A stretch of DNA of 64,000 bases from Streptomyces griseus subsp. griseus (GCF_003610995.1 NZ_CP032543.1:5084001-5148000); one strand, 5' to 3'; positions 37,192 through 46,201 are shown, counted from the first letter of the stretch. A program made the numbers and translations. Notes: generated from the sequence alone by a model not told the origin.

Positions 37192-37207
37192 ACTGGTCTA
37201 AACCATT
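37192..37207. promoter_or_regulatory. DasR operator (dre), proximal site before dasA
   Basis: ACTGGTCTAAACCATT differs from the ideal 16-bp dre at few positions and lies about 83 bp before the dasA start. A further half site, AGACCAGGTCC, follows at 37210-37220. Confidence 0.85.
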
Positions 37208-37289
37208 AAAGACCAGGTCCAGCCCCAGCAGAACTCGTCGAATGTCTTCGCGGTGGGTGGGGTTGCAGCATCCCTGAGGAGGGTTTGAC

Positions 37290-38588
37290 GTGAAGCGCAA
37301 GCTCATCGCGGCTATCGGTGTCGCGGGCATGTTGGTTTCGGTCGCGGCGTGTGGTTCCGACGACAAGGCATCGTCGCAGGAGCCGAAGGACCGCAAGGAG
37401 AACCTGACCGTCTGGCTGATGGGCGAGGCCCAGTCGACGTGGCCCGAGCTGGTCAAGGACACCAACGCCGAGTTCAGCAAGAAGTACCCGAACGTCAAGG
37501 TCAAGGTTCAGTACCAGCAGTGGGCTGACAAGGTCAAGAAGCTTGACACCTCCCTCGGTGGCGACAAATTCCCGGACGTTGTCGAACTCGGCAACACCGA
37601 GACCATGCAGTACATCCTCAATGGTGCGCTCGGGGAAATCGACCCCAAGAAGTACGAGAACTCGGACACCTGGATCAAGGGTCTGAAGGACACCTGCACC
37701 TTCGAGGGCAAGACGTACTGCGTTCCTTACTACGCGAGCGCCCGTCTGGCCGTCTACAACAAGGACATGCTGAAGGCCGGCACCGGCAGCGACGAGCTCC
37801 CGCAGACCGAGGACGAGTTCCTCAAGGCGATGGACAAGGTCTCCGCCGAGCTCGCCAAGAAGGACAAGCGCGCCTCCTCGCTCTACTTCCCGGGCCGCTA
37901 CTGGTACGCCGCGATGTCCTACGTCGCCGCCTACGGTGGCCAGATAGCCTCCTACGACGAGGGCTCGAAGGAGTGGAAGGGCGCGCTCTCCACACCCGAG
38001 GCGCAGAAGGGCCTGGAGCACTTCGTCAACCTGGTCAAGAAGTACAACAAGGCCGACCAGACGAAGGACGAGCAGGACCACGCCAACGTCATGGCCAACG
38101 AGAAGGCCGCGGTCATCTACGGCCAGGCCTGGGAGGCCGGCAGCGTCACGGGTGGCGAGAACGGCAACCCGAAGCTGGAAGGCAAGATCGCCACGGCCGG
38201 TATGCCCGGCCCCGAGGGCAAGGCCCTCCCGTCCTTCATCGGCGGCTCCGACCTCGCGACGATCTCCAAGTCCAAGGTCCAGGACCTCGGCGAGGAGTGG
38301 ATCGCCCTCTACACCAACGCCAAGGGCGGCGAGGTCCTCGCGTCGAAGAACGTCCTCCCGAACAACGAGAAGCAGCTTGAGCCGCTGAAGTCGAAGCCGG
38401 AGACGGCCGCCATCGCCAACGCGGTGCCGGACGCCTGGTTCACGCCGATCGCGCCGGGCTGGGCCTCCGTCGAGAAGGAGGACATCCTGGAGAACCTGCT
38501 CCTGGAGATCCTGAAGGGCGGCTCCGTCGCCGACGCCTCCAAGAAGGCCGACGACAAGATCAACGCCCTGATCAACAAGAAGTCCTGA
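37290..38588 (+). CDS. dasA: Chitobiose-binding lipoprotein DasA
   Basis: The extracellular solute-binding component of the DasABC importer for N,N'-diacetylchitobiose from chitin. 432 residues; signal peptide MKRKLIAAIGVAGMLVSVAAC with lipobox VAAC (Cys21), then a family 1 sugar-binding fold starting NLTVWLMGEAQSTWPELVKD. AGGAGG lies upstream of the ATG. Two dre sites in front place it under DasR. A strong hairpin follows the stop and probably lets the binding protein be made in excess of the permeases. Confidence 0.93.
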   Translation: MKRKLIAAIGVAGMLVSVAACGSDDKASSQEPKDRKENLTVWLMGEAQSTWPELVKDTNAEFSKKYPNVKVKVQYQQWADKVKKLDTSLGGDKFPDVVELGNTETMQYILNGALGEIDPKKYENSDTWIKGLKDTCTFEGKTYCVPYYASARLAVYNKDMLKAGTGSDELPQTEDEFLKAMDKVSAELAKKDKRASSLYFPGRYWYAAMSYVAAYGGQIASYDEGSKEWKGALSTPEAQKGLEHFVNLVKKYNKADQTKDEQDHANVMANEKAAVIYGQAWEAGSVTGGENGNPKLEGKIATAGMPGPEGKALPSFIGGSDLATISKSKVQDLGEEWIALYTNAKGGEVLASKNVLPNNEKQLEPLKSKPETAAIANAVPDAWFTPIAPGWASVEKEDILENLLLEILKGGSVADASKKADDKINALINKKS

Positions 38589-38602
38589 CCTTCCGGTCGC
38601 CA

Positions 38603-38636
38603 GGCGGGGGCCCGGCATCTCTGCCGGGCCCCCGCC
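38603..38636 (+). terminator. Hairpin between dasA and dasB
   Basis: A perfect 15-bp GC stem (38603-38617 with 38622-38636) with loop TCTC, 15 bp after the dasA stop and 66 bp before dasB. It may act as a partial terminator or as a block to 3' exonucleases. Confidence 0.8.
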
Positions 38637-38702
38637 CTCTTCCCGTAAGTGCACGCCGTGAATTCCGGGGCCCGCCCCGGACCGCGATGGAAGGTCAGCC
38701 AC

Positions 38703-39707
38703 GTGTCTGCCGCTGATACCAAGGCCGTCGGGCCGCCGGTCCCGCTACCGCCCGACCCGCAGCCGACCGGGAAGCCGTCCTCCGACGGCGGGCCCCGGGT
38801 ACAGAAGAGGAAGCGGAAGAAGGGTGAACTCCTCCCCTACTTCCTGATCCTCCCGGCGATCGTGGCGATCGCCGCCGTCTACCTCTACCCGCTCAGCAAG
38901 ACGGTCATCATGTCCTTCCAGGACATGGGCCGGCGCGAACTGTGGTCCGGAGAGCCCGCCCCCTGGGTGGGCTTCGAGCAGTTCACGAACATTCTCGGCG
39001 ACCCCGACTTCTGGTGGGTCACCTTCCGCACGGTGGTCTTCATGGCCATCTGTGTGACGCTGACCATGGGCATCGGGCTGCTCGTCGCCCTGCTCATGCG
39101 CAGGCTCTCCACCTGGGTCCGGCTCGTCCTGACGGTGGCCCTGATCGCCGCCTGGTCGATGCCGCTGATGGTCGCCGCCTCGATCTTCCGGTTCATGGCC
39201 GACTCCGACTACGGGCTGATCAACACCCTGGTCGCCAAGGTCGTCGGCGAGGACTGGCTCGGCCACAACTGGTACCTCAACCCGGTCCAGGGCTTCGGCA
39301 TCATCACCCTGCTGGTCGTCTGGGGCGCCATCCCGTTCGTGGTCGTCACCCTGTACGCCGCCCTCACCCAGGTCCCCCAGGAGCTGGAGGAGGCCGCGGC
39401 CCTCGACGGTGCCAGCGGCTACGGCGTCTACAAGTTCGTCACCTGGCCGGTCATCAAGCCGGTCTTCACCATGGTCGCCACCCTTTCGGTGATCTGGGAC
39501 TTCAACGTCTTCGGCCAGATCTGGCTGCTGCGCGGAAACAAGCCCGAGCCGGAGTACGAGACCCTCGGCCTCTACTCCTACTCCAAGGCGTTCGAGTCCA
39601 CCTCCTTCAGCCAGGGCTCCGCGATCGCCCTGATCACGGTGCTGCTCCTGTCCGGTGTGGCCGTGTACTACCTGCGCCAGCTCATGAAGACGGGAGAGGT
39701 CGAATGA
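38703..39707 (+). CDS. dasB: Chitobiose ABC transporter permease DasB
   Basis: A 334-residue MalF-type permease with six helices after a Pro/Lys-rich cytoplasmic N-terminus (PPVPLPPDPQP, then QKRKRKKGE). The EAA loop that contacts the ATPase reads LEEAAALDGASGYGVYKFVTWP. GTG 38703 with GGAAGG upstream is chosen over in-frame upstream starts. Its stop overlaps dasC as ATGA. No ATPase gene lies here; in S. coelicolor the shared MsiK ATPase encoded elsewhere powers this transporter. Confidence 0.93.
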   Translation: MSAADTKAVGPPVPLPPDPQPTGKPSSDGGPRVQKRKRKKGELLPYFLILPAIVAIAAVYLYPLSKTVIMSFQDMGRRELWSGEPAPWVGFEQFTNILGDPDFWWVTFRTVVFMAICVTLTMGIGLLVALLMRRLSTWVRLVLTVALIAAWSMPLMVAASIFRFMADSDYGLINTLVAKVVGEDWLGHNWYLNPVQGFGIITLLVVWGAIPFVVVTLYAALTQVPQELEEAAALDGASGYGVYKFVTWPVIKPVFTMVATLSVIWDFNVFGQIWLLRGNKPEPEYETLGLYSYSKAFESTSFSQGSAIALITVLLLSGVAVYYLRQLMKTGEVE

Positions 39708-40564
39708 GCAGCACGACCGAAACACAGGCGCTGCGTCCCGACCGGAAGAAGAGCCGGCTCCACCTGGACATCATCGGCCTCGGCATCGCCGTGGTCATGA
39801 TCTTCCCGGTCTACTGGCTGGTCATCAGCTCGCTCCGGCCCAACCAGGAGATCCGCAGCTACGACCAGAAGCTCTGGCCCACCTCGCTGACCTTCGACAA
39901 CTTCGAACGCGCGGTCAACCAGCCCAACTTCACCACCGCCATCCAGTCCAGCCTGATCGTCGCCGTCACCGCGGTGGTCGGCGGCATGATCATCGCGACG
40001 CTGGCGGCCCTGGCCATCGGCCGGTTCCGGTTCTTCGGCCGCAAGCCGCTCCTGCTGATCATGATCCTGGTCCAGATGCTGCCGCCGACGGCGATGCTCA
40101 TCCCGATCTACGCCCAGCTCAACGCGATGGGCGGGATCGACGAGTACTGGGGCCTGATCGTCGTCTACCTGGTCTCCACGCTGCCCTTCGCCACCATCAT
40201 GATCCGGGGCTTCGTCGTGAACATCCCGGTGGAGCTGGAGGAGTCCGCGATGGTCGACGGCCTCACCCGCTTCGGGGCCTTCCGCAAGGTGGTCTTCCCG
40301 CTGCTCGCCCCCGGCCTCGCCGCCGCGTCGATCTTCGCCCTGGTGAACGCGTGGAACGAGTACCTCTTCGCGTACATCCTGATCAACGACAACTCCAAGT
40401 ACACGCTCAACGTGTGGCTGATGACCTTCACCACCGAGCGCGGAACGGACTACGGCGCACTCATGGCGGCCTCCACCATGATCGCCCTGCCCGTCGTCAT
40501 CTTCTTCATGATCATCCAGAAGAAGATGGCCGCTGGCCTCACCTCCGGCGCTGTGAAGGGATAG
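39704..40564 (+). CDS. dasC: Chitobiose ABC transporter permease DasC
   Basis: A 286-residue MalG-type permease with six helices. The EAA loop is VELEESAMVDGLTRFGAFRKVVFP. The ATG at 39704 overlaps the dasB stop by 4 bp, so both permeases are made together and pair in the membrane. The stop is followed within 10 bp by dasD, continuing the operon from uptake to hydrolysis. Confidence 0.94.
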   Translation: MSSTTETQALRPDRKKSRLHLDIIGLGIAVVMIFPVYWLVISSLRPNQEIRSYDQKLWPTSLTFDNFERAVNQPNFTTAIQSSLIVAVTAVVGGMIIATLAALAIGRFRFFGRKPLLLIMILVQMLPPTAMLIPIYAQLNAMGGIDEYWGLIVVYLVSTLPFATIMIRGFVVNIPVELEESAMVDGLTRFGAFRKVVFPLLAPGLAAASIFALVNAWNEYLFAYILINDNSKYTLNVWLMTFTTERGTDYGALMAASTMIALPVVIFFMIIQKKMAAGLTSGAVKG

Positions 40565-40573
40565 TGCGGTCCC

Positions 40574-42097
40574 ATGACCACCCTCGTTTCCACCACGGAC
40601 ACCCTGACGCGTGACGCGCTCGCGGTGCTCCAGCCCGGATTCACCGGAACCACCGCCCCGGACTGGCTGCTGCGCCGCGTCGGTGAAGGGCTCACCTCCG
40701 TCGGGCTGTTCGGCCGCAACATCGAGTCGCCCGGCCAGCTCGCCGCCCTCACCGCGCGGCTGCGCTCCGAGCGGGACGATGTCCTCGTCGCCATCGACGA
40801 GGAGGGCGGGGACGTGACCCGCCTGGAGGTCAACGAAGGCTCCTCGTTCCCGGGCAACTTCGCCCTCGGCTCGGTCGACGACGTCGACCTCACCCGCGCC
40901 GTCGCCCACGAGCTCGGCCGCCGGCTCGCCGCGTGCGGTGTCAACCTCAACTGGGCGCCGTCCGCGGACGTCAACTCCAACCCGGGCAACCCGGTCATCG
41001 GCGTACGGTCCTTCGGCGCCGACACCGCCCTGGTGGCACGGCACACCGCCGCGTACGTCGAGGGGCTCCAGGCCGCCGGCGTCGCCGCCTGCACCAAGCA
41101 CTTCCCCGGCCACGGCGACACCGCGGTCGACTCGCACCTGGCGATGCCCCGCATCGATGTGGATCTCGACACCCTGCACGCCCGTGAGCTGCTGCCTTTC
41201 CGGGCGGCCATCGCGGCGGGTTCCAAATCCGTGATGAGCGCGCATATCCTGCTTCCCGCACTCGACCCGGACCGCCCGGCCACCCTGAGCCCGCAGATCC
41301 TCACCGGTCTGCTCCGCCAGGAGCTGGGCTACGACGGCCTGATCGTCACCGACGGTGTGGAGATGGAGGCCATCTCCAAGACCTACGGCATCGAGCGTGG
41401 ATCGGTCCTCGCGATAGCCGCGGGCGCCGACGCGATCTGCGTCGGCGGCGGGCTGGCCGACGAGGAGACGGTGGTCGCTCTGCGCGACGCCCTGGTGGCG
41501 GCGGTACGGAGCGGGGAACTGCCCGAGGAGCGGCTCGCGGACGCGGCCGCCCGTGTACGAGCCCTCGCGTCCTGGACGCAGGGGGCCCGGGGGGACGTCC
41601 CGGAGCCGGGCGCGGAAGTGCAGGAGGGGACCGCGCCCGGCACCGGAGTCAGCTCCGACATCGGCCTGGTGGCCGCCCGCCGCGCGGTGAGGGTCACCGG
41701 CACCGGCGACCCGCTGACCGGTCCGGCCCATGTCGCGGAGTTCGTCACGGAGGCGAACATCGCGGTCGGCGACGAGACCCCGTGGGGCATCGCCGACGGG
41801 ATCGCCCGCCTCCGTCCGGGCACCGAGGCGGGCCGCTACAGCGGCGAGGGCGCCGATCCGGCGGCCGGAATCCTCGCGGCGGCGGGTGACCGCCGCATCG
41901 TCGCCGTCGTCCGCGACGAACACCGCCACGCCTGGATGGCCCAGGCCCTGGACGGCCTGCTCGCGGCCCGTCCGGACACCATCGTGGTCGAGATGGGCCT
42001 CCCGGAGTCCACTGCCCGGGGCTCGCTCCACGTGGCCACCTACGGCGCCTCCCGCGTCTGCGGCCAGGCGGCGGTGGAAGCGGTGACGGGGGCGTAG
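40574..42097 (+). CDS. dasD: GH3 beta-N-acetylglucosaminidase DasD
   Basis: A cytoplasmic glycoside hydrolase family 3 enzyme expected to split imported chitobiose into GlcNAc. 507 residues. The NagZ-type loop KHFPGHGDTAVDSH begins at Lys175 and carries the His/Asp acid-base dyad; the nucleophile Asp260 is in VTDGVEMEAI. The C-terminal 150 residues form the extra domain of two-domain GH3 enzymes. No signal peptide is present, which fits an internal role. It is the last gene of the dasABCD operon, before a repeat element and a terminator. Confidence 0.9.
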   Translation: MTTLVSTTDTLTRDALAVLQPGFTGTTAPDWLLRRVGEGLTSVGLFGRNIESPGQLAALTARLRSERDDVLVAIDEEGGDVTRLEVNEGSSFPGNFALGSVDDVDLTRAVAHELGRRLAACGVNLNWAPSADVNSNPGNPVIGVRSFGADTALVARHTAAYVEGLQAAGVAACTKHFPGHGDTAVDSHLAMPRIDVDLDTLHARELLPFRAAIAAGSKSVMSAHILLPALDPDRPATLSPQILTGLLRQELGYDGLIVTDGVEMEAISKTYGIERGSVLAIAAGADAICVGGGLADEETVVALRDALVAAVRSGELPEERLADAAARVRALASWTQGARGDVPEPGAEVQEGTAPGTGVSSDIGLVAARRAVRVTGTGDPLTGPAHVAEFVTEANIAVGDETPWGIADGIARLRPGTEAGRYSGEGADPAAGILAAAGDRRIVAVVRDEHRHAWMAQALDGLLAARPDTIVVEMGLPESTARGSLHVATYGASRVCGQAAVEAVTGA

Positions 42098-42140
42098 TAC
42101 GCGCCTCCCGCGGTGACCGGTGGGTCGGCGGACAGACCAA

Positions 42141-42182
42141 GCCCGTCCGGCGATCGAGGGCGAAGCCTCTCGCCGGACGGGC
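42141..42182. repeat. REP-like palindromic element
   Basis: GCCCGTCCGGCGA (42141-42153) and its perfect inverse (42170-42182) bracket 16 nt. The unit beginning GCCCGTCCGGCGATnGAGG is, from memory, a frequent intergenic repeat in Streptomyces genomes. Confidence 0.6.
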
Positions 42183-42190
42183 GGTACAAC

Positions 42191-42230
42191 GGGAAGGGCC
42201 AGGACTCCTCACGGCGTCCTGGCCCTTCCC
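42191..42230. terminator. Bidirectional terminator between dasD and nagB
   Basis: A perfect 15-bp stem (42191-42205 with 42216-42230) and a 10-nt loop between convergent genes. Confidence 0.88.
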
Positions 42231-42249
42231 GCACGTACAGCCGTACGCC

Positions 42250-43035
42250 CTACAGCCCCTGCCAGGCCGGCTTCGCCGCGTACGTGGCGCGGAAGTAGTC
42301 CGCCAGCTTCAGCTTCGAAGCCGCGGCTTCGTCCACCACGACCGTCGCATGCGGATGCAACTGCAGCGCCGACGCCGGCACGACCGAGGCGACCGGCCCC
42401 TCCACCGTCTGGGCCACGGCCTCCGCCTTGCCCTCCCCGGTGGCCAGCAGGATCGGGTGCCGGGAGTCCAGGATGGTCCCGATGCCCTGGGTGATCACGT
42501 GGTGCGGCACCTGGTCGATGTCGTCGTCGAAGAAGCGCGCGTTGTCCACCCGCGTCTGCTCGGTCAGCGTCTTGATCCGGGTGCGCGAGGCGAGCGAGGA
42601 GCACGGCTCGTTGAAGCCGATGTGTCCGTCGGTGCCGATGCCGAGCAGCTGGAGGTCGACCCCGCCGGCCTCGGCCAGCGCCCGGTCGTACGCCTCACAC
42701 GCGGCCTGGACGTCCTCGGCCGAGCCGTCGGGGCCCATGAAGGACGCCTCGGAGAGCCCGAGCGGCGCCACGACCTCGCGCAGGACCACGGAGCGGTACG
42801 ACTCCGGATGGCCGACCGGCAGCCCGACGTACTCGTCCAGCTGGCAGATGCGGGCGCGCGAGGCGTCGACGGAACCCGCGGCGACCTTGGCCGCCAGCGC
42901 GCGGTAGATGGGCAGCGGGGTAGAGCCGGTGGCAACGCCGAGCAGGGCGTCGGGCTTGCGGCTGAGCAGGGAGGCGATGGCCTCCGCGATCAGTTCGCCG
43001 CCTGCCGTGGCGTCCGGGACGATGACAACTTCCAC
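42250..43035 (-). CDS. nagB: Glucosamine-6-phosphate deaminase NagB
   Basis: Converts glucosamine 6-phosphate to fructose 6-phosphate and ammonia, the last step that carries imported aminosugar into glycolysis. 261 residues; signatures are VATGSTPLPIYRALAA, LDEYVGLPVGHPESYR, GIGTDGHIGFNEP and TRIKTLTEQTRVDNARFF. GTG start at 43035. A dre operator lies about 32 bp upstream, so DasR controls it together with the das genes. Confidence 0.95.
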   Translation of the reverse strand: MEVVIVPDATAGGELIAEAIASLLSRKPDALLGVATGSTPLPIYRALAAKVAAGSVDASRARICQLDEYVGLPVGHPESYRSVVLREVVAPLGLSEASFMGPDGSAEDVQAACEAYDRALAEAGGVDLQLLGIGTDGHIGFNEPCSSLASRTRIKTLTEQTRVDNARFFDDDIDQVPHHVITQGIGTILDSRHPILLATGEGKAEAVAQTVEGPVASVVPASALQLHPHATVVVDEAAASKLKLADYFRATYAAKPAWQGL

Positions 43036-43066
43036 GCTGTGCCTGCCGATCTGATGAGTGGAACCG

Positions 43067-43082
43067 TGTGGTATAGACCAAT
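43067..43082. promoter_or_regulatory. DasR operator (dre) of nagB
   Basis: TGTGGTATAGACCAAT on the plus strand (ATTGGTCTATACCACA on the nagB strand) matches the dre consensus closely and overlaps the expected nagB promoter. It also lies 137 bp before the divergent SIS-domain gene. Confidence 0.88.
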
Positions 43083-43218
43083 CAAGGTTCCAATCTAGCA
43101 GAATCGGGCAGCTGCGCGGTGAACAGCCCGCGGATCGATCCGCGGGCCCGTCCGCTGGCGCACCCCGGCTTCGCCTGGTCGACTTGTCCGGTACGACACC
43201 GCACCGGGAGGCACCCCC

Positions 43219-44301
43219 ATGTCAGCCACCCCTCCGCCCGGCCCCGACGACCAGGACGACGCGCCCGGCCGCATCATGTCCGGCGAGATGGCCGAGCAGC
43301 CCGCGATGCTGCGGCGCATCCTCGACCGGGGCGCGCCCCGCATCCGTGAGGTGGCCGCCGAGATCGCCGCCAGGAAGCCCCGCTTCGTGCTGCTCACCGC
43401 GCGCGGCACCTCGGACAACGCGGCGCTCTACGCGAAGTACCTGCTGGAGATCCGGCTCGGCCTGCCCTGCGGCCTCGCCTCCATGTCCACCACGACGGCG
43501 TATGGGGCCAAGCCCGATCTCCGGGACGTCCTGGTGATCACCGTCAGCCAGTCGGGCGGCTCACCGGACCTGGTGGCCTCCACCCGGGCCGCCCGGGAGG
43601 CCGGCGCGGTCACCCTCGCGGTCACCAACAACCCGGACTCCGCGCTCGCCGCCGTATCCGAGTACCACATCGACATCCTGGCGGGCCCCGAGAAGGCGCT
43701 CCCGGCCACCAAGACGTACACGGCGTCCCTGCTCTCCCTGTACCTCTTCGTGGAGGGACTGGCGGGCGCCGACGGCACGGAGGCGGCGGCCTCCCTGCCC
43801 GATCTGGCGGGCGCGATCCTGGGCCGCCGGGCCGAGGTCAGGGCGCTGGCCTCCCGCTACCGCTTCGCCGAGCGCATGGTGATCACCTCGCGCGGCTACG
43901 GCTACCCCACCGCCAAGGAAGCGGCCCTGAAGCTCATGGAGACCAGCTACATCCCCGCTCTCTCCTACTCGGGCGCCGATCTGCTGCACGGCCCGCTGGC
44001 GATGGTCGACAACATCTCCCCGGTGATCGCCGTGGTCACCGACGGCCGGGGCGGTGAGGCCCTCCAGCCGGTGCTGGACCGGCTGCGCGGACGCGGCGCG
44101 GACCTCTTCGTGGTCGGGCCGAAGGTGCAGGTGGAGGCGGCCTCGGCGGGCTTCTCGCTGCCGACGTCCGGGGTGCCGGAGGAGTTGCAGCCGATCCTGG
44201 AGATCCTGCCGCTCCAGATGCTGGCGTACGAGGTCACCATCGCGCGCGGCCAGGACCCGGACTCACCCCGGGCGCTGGCGAAGGTCACGGAGACCCGCTG
44301 A
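43219..44301 (+). CDS. Double SIS-domain aminosugar-phosphate protein
   Basis: 360 residues with two SIS sugar-phosphate isomerase domains: the first around LTARGTSDNAALYAKYLLE and ITVSQSGGSPDLV, the second around ITSRGYGYPTAKEAALKLME and ELQPILEILPLQML. It resembles the isomerase half of GlmS without the glutaminase domain. Such proteins act as glucosamine-6-phosphate deaminases of the SIS type (NagB-II) or as ammonia-dependent synthases, so it may duplicate or reverse NagB. GGGAGG precedes ATG 43219. It is divergent from nagB, across the dre. Confidence 0.82.
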   Translation: MSATPPPGPDDQDDAPGRIMSGEMAEQPAMLRRILDRGAPRIREVAAEIAARKPRFVLLTARGTSDNAALYAKYLLEIRLGLPCGLASMSTTTAYGAKPDLRDVLVITVSQSGGSPDLVASTRAAREAGAVTLAVTNNPDSALAAVSEYHIDILAGPEKALPATKTYTASLLSLYLFVEGLAGADGTEAAASLPDLAGAILGRRAEVRALASRYRFAERMVITSRGYGYPTAKEAALKLMETSYIPALSYSGADLLHGPLAMVDNISPVIAVVTDGRGGEALQPVLDRLRGRGADLFVVGPKVQVEAASAGFSLPTSGVPEELQPILEILPLQMLAYEVTIARGQDPDSPRALAKVTETR

Positions 44302-44471
44302 GCGCACACCCGTACACAGGCCCCGGAAACACCCGCGGGCCGCGGCGCCAGGACGGGACCCTCAGCCCGCCCGGCACCGCAGCCCGGAGCTACCTGGCCG
44401 GCGGTGTGCGGTGCCCCCGGCCACAGGAGGCACCTTGGCGCGGTCAGGGCAGAGAGCGCCGGGTGCCTCGG

Positions 44472-44498
44472 TCCACTCTCCTGTGCGGGGAGAGTGGA
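44472..44498 (+). terminator. Possible terminator downstream of the SIS-domain gene
   Basis: TCCACTCTCC (44472-44481) pairs perfectly with GGAGAGTGGA (44489-44498) across a 7-nt loop. It lies 170 bp past the stop, so its role is uncertain. Confidence 0.5.
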
Positions 44499-44515
44499 GG
44501 TCTTGGTGAACCCAT

Positions 44516-44531
44516 TGTGGACTAGACCAAT
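44516..44531. promoter_or_regulatory. DasR operator (dre) upstream of the PdtaS-like kinase
   Basis: TGTGGACTAGACCAAT is a close dre match (ATTGGTCTAGTCCACA on the other strand), stronger than the distal dasA site. It lies 153 bp before the kinase start and 215 bp past the SIS-gene stop. Confidence 0.8.
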
Positions 44532-44683
44532 TGCCTGTGTCCATCCATGTGCACGACATTCTCCGGCCGCACGCCGCGCCCTGTCCATCGGCATCCCGTC
44601 CGGCACGGGCGCCTTGACCTGAGGCACGGCCCGCGGAGCCGAGCGGTTCGAACGCCGCTGTCGACCCCGGGTACGCTCCACAG

Positions 44684-46159
44684 GTGCCCTCCATGAACGA
44701 TCTCGTCCGCCAGCACACCGCTCTGAGCGACACCGACCTCGAGTGGCTCCATCTGCTGGTCTCGGAGTGGCAGCTGCTCTCCGACCTCTCCTTCGCCGAC
44801 CTCGTGCTGTGGGTGCCCACCCGGGACGGCACACGGTACGTCTCCGTCGCCCAGATGCGGCCCAACACCGGCCCCACCTCCTACCAGGACGACATGGTGG
44901 GCCACCTGGTGCCGCGCGGCCGCCGGCCGCTGCTGGACGCGGCGCTGGACGAGGGCCGGATCGTGCGGGAGGGCGACCCGGAGTGGCGCGAGGAGGTTCC
45001 CGTACGGGTCGAGTCCATCCCCGTACGTCGTGAGGGCCGGGTCCTCGGGGTGATCGCCCGCAACACCAACCTGCTCACCGTGCGCACCCCCTCCCGGCTG
45101 GAGCTCACCTACCTCCAGTCCGCCTCCGACCTGGCCCAGATGATCGCCGCCGGGGCCTTCCCCTTCCCCGGCCAGCAGGTCGACATGGACGCCTCCCCGC
45201 GCGTCGGCGACGGCCTGATCCGGCTGGACGCCGACGGGGTCGTCCAGTACGCCAGCCCCAACGGCCTCTCCGCCTACCACCGTCTCGGCCTCGCCTCCGA
45301 CCTGGTCGGCCACCACCTCGGCACCACCACCGCCGAACTGGCGCCCTCCCGGGGCCCGGTGGACGAAGCCCTGGTGAAGGTGGCCAGCGGGTACGCGCCG
45401 CGCGAGTTCGAGGTGGAGGGCGAGGGCGGGGTGATCCAGCTGCGGGCCATTCCGCTCAAGCCCAAGGGCGTCCGCATCGGCTCGCTGGTCCTGCTCCGGG
45501 ACGTCACCGAACTCCGTCGTCGCGAACGCGAGTTGATCACCAAGGACGCGACCATCCGGGAGATCCACCACCGGGTGAAGAACAACCTCCAGACGGTGGC
45601 CGCCCTGTTGCGCCTCCAGGCCCGCCGGATGGATTCCGAACAGGGGCGCGAGGCGCTCAACGAGGCGGTGCGGCGCGTCGGTTCGATCGCCATCGTCCAC
45701 GAGACGCTGTCGCAGAACCTGGACGAGCGCGTCGAGTTCGACGAGATCGCCGACCGGGTCATCGCGATGGTCTCCGAGATCTCACCCGGCAAGGTGACCT
45801 GCCGGCGCACCGGACGCTTCGGCATCCTGGACGCCGAGGTCGCCACCCCGCTCTCCATGGTGCTCACCGAAGTCCTGCAGAACGCCCTGGAACACGCGTT
45901 CGCGGTGGCGGACCAGGGCACGGTGGAGGTCTCCGCCGTGCGCGGCGGCTCACCGGCCGAGGGCCGGCTGCTCATCACCGTCACCGACGACGGGCGCGGT
46001 CTGCCCGAGGGGTTCGACCCGCAGCGGACCGGCAATCTGGGGCTCCAGATCGTACGGACGCTGGTGGAGGGGGAGTTGGGCGGCACGTTCGGCATGGTCC
46101 CGGCCCCGGAGCGCGGCACCCAGGTGGTGCTGGACCTGCCGGTACGCGGCGACAAGTAG
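44684..46159 (+). CDS. pdtaS: PdtaS-like sensor histidine kinase
   Basis: A soluble 491-residue kinase: an N-terminal GAF-like domain (about 10-150), a PAS domain (about 165-275, GLIRLDADGVVQYASPNGLSAYHRLG), then a HisKA_2 box with EIHHRVKNNLQTVAALLRLQARR (phospho-acceptor His near residue 295) and a HATPase domain (LTEVLQNALEHAF, DDGRGLPEGF, GLQIVRTLV). Mycobacterial PdtaS signals to the ANTAR-domain antiterminator PdtaR. The neighbouring whiB1-like gene repeats the mycobacterial pdtaS-whiB1 arrangement. ATG 44693 is an alternative start. The response regulator is not in the window. Confidence 0.88.
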   Translation: MPSMNDLVRQHTALSDTDLEWLHLLVSEWQLLSDLSFADLVLWVPTRDGTRYVSVAQMRPNTGPTSYQDDMVGHLVPRGRRPLLDAALDEGRIVREGDPEWREEVPVRVESIPVRREGRVLGVIARNTNLLTVRTPSRLELTYLQSASDLAQMIAAGAFPFPGQQVDMDASPRVGDGLIRLDADGVVQYASPNGLSAYHRLGLASDLVGHHLGTTTAELAPSRGPVDEALVKVASGYAPREFEVEGEGGVIQLRAIPLKPKGVRIGSLVLLRDVTELRRRERELITKDATIREIHHRVKNNLQTVAALLRLQARRMDSEQGREALNEAVRRVGSIAIVHETLSQNLDERVEFDEIADRVIAMVSEISPGKVTCRRTGRFGILDAEVATPLSMVLTEVLQNALEHAFAVADQGTVEVSAVRGGSPAEGRLLITVTDDGRGLPEGFDPQRTGNLGLQIVRTLVEGELGGTFGMVPAPERGTQVVLDLPVRGDK

Positions 46160-46201
46160 GAACGCGCACAGACGGAGAGCGAGCAGGGGTGCGCGCAAAC
46201 A

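Larger units (their letters stand above)
44302..44683. other. 382-bp intergenic region ahead of the PdtaS-like kinase
   Basis: No convincing gene is present. The region holds a 10-bp hairpin (44472-44481 with 44489-44498) that may end the SIS-gene transcript, a strong dre operator 17 bp further on, and then about 150 bp of leader before the kinase. Confidence 0.6.
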
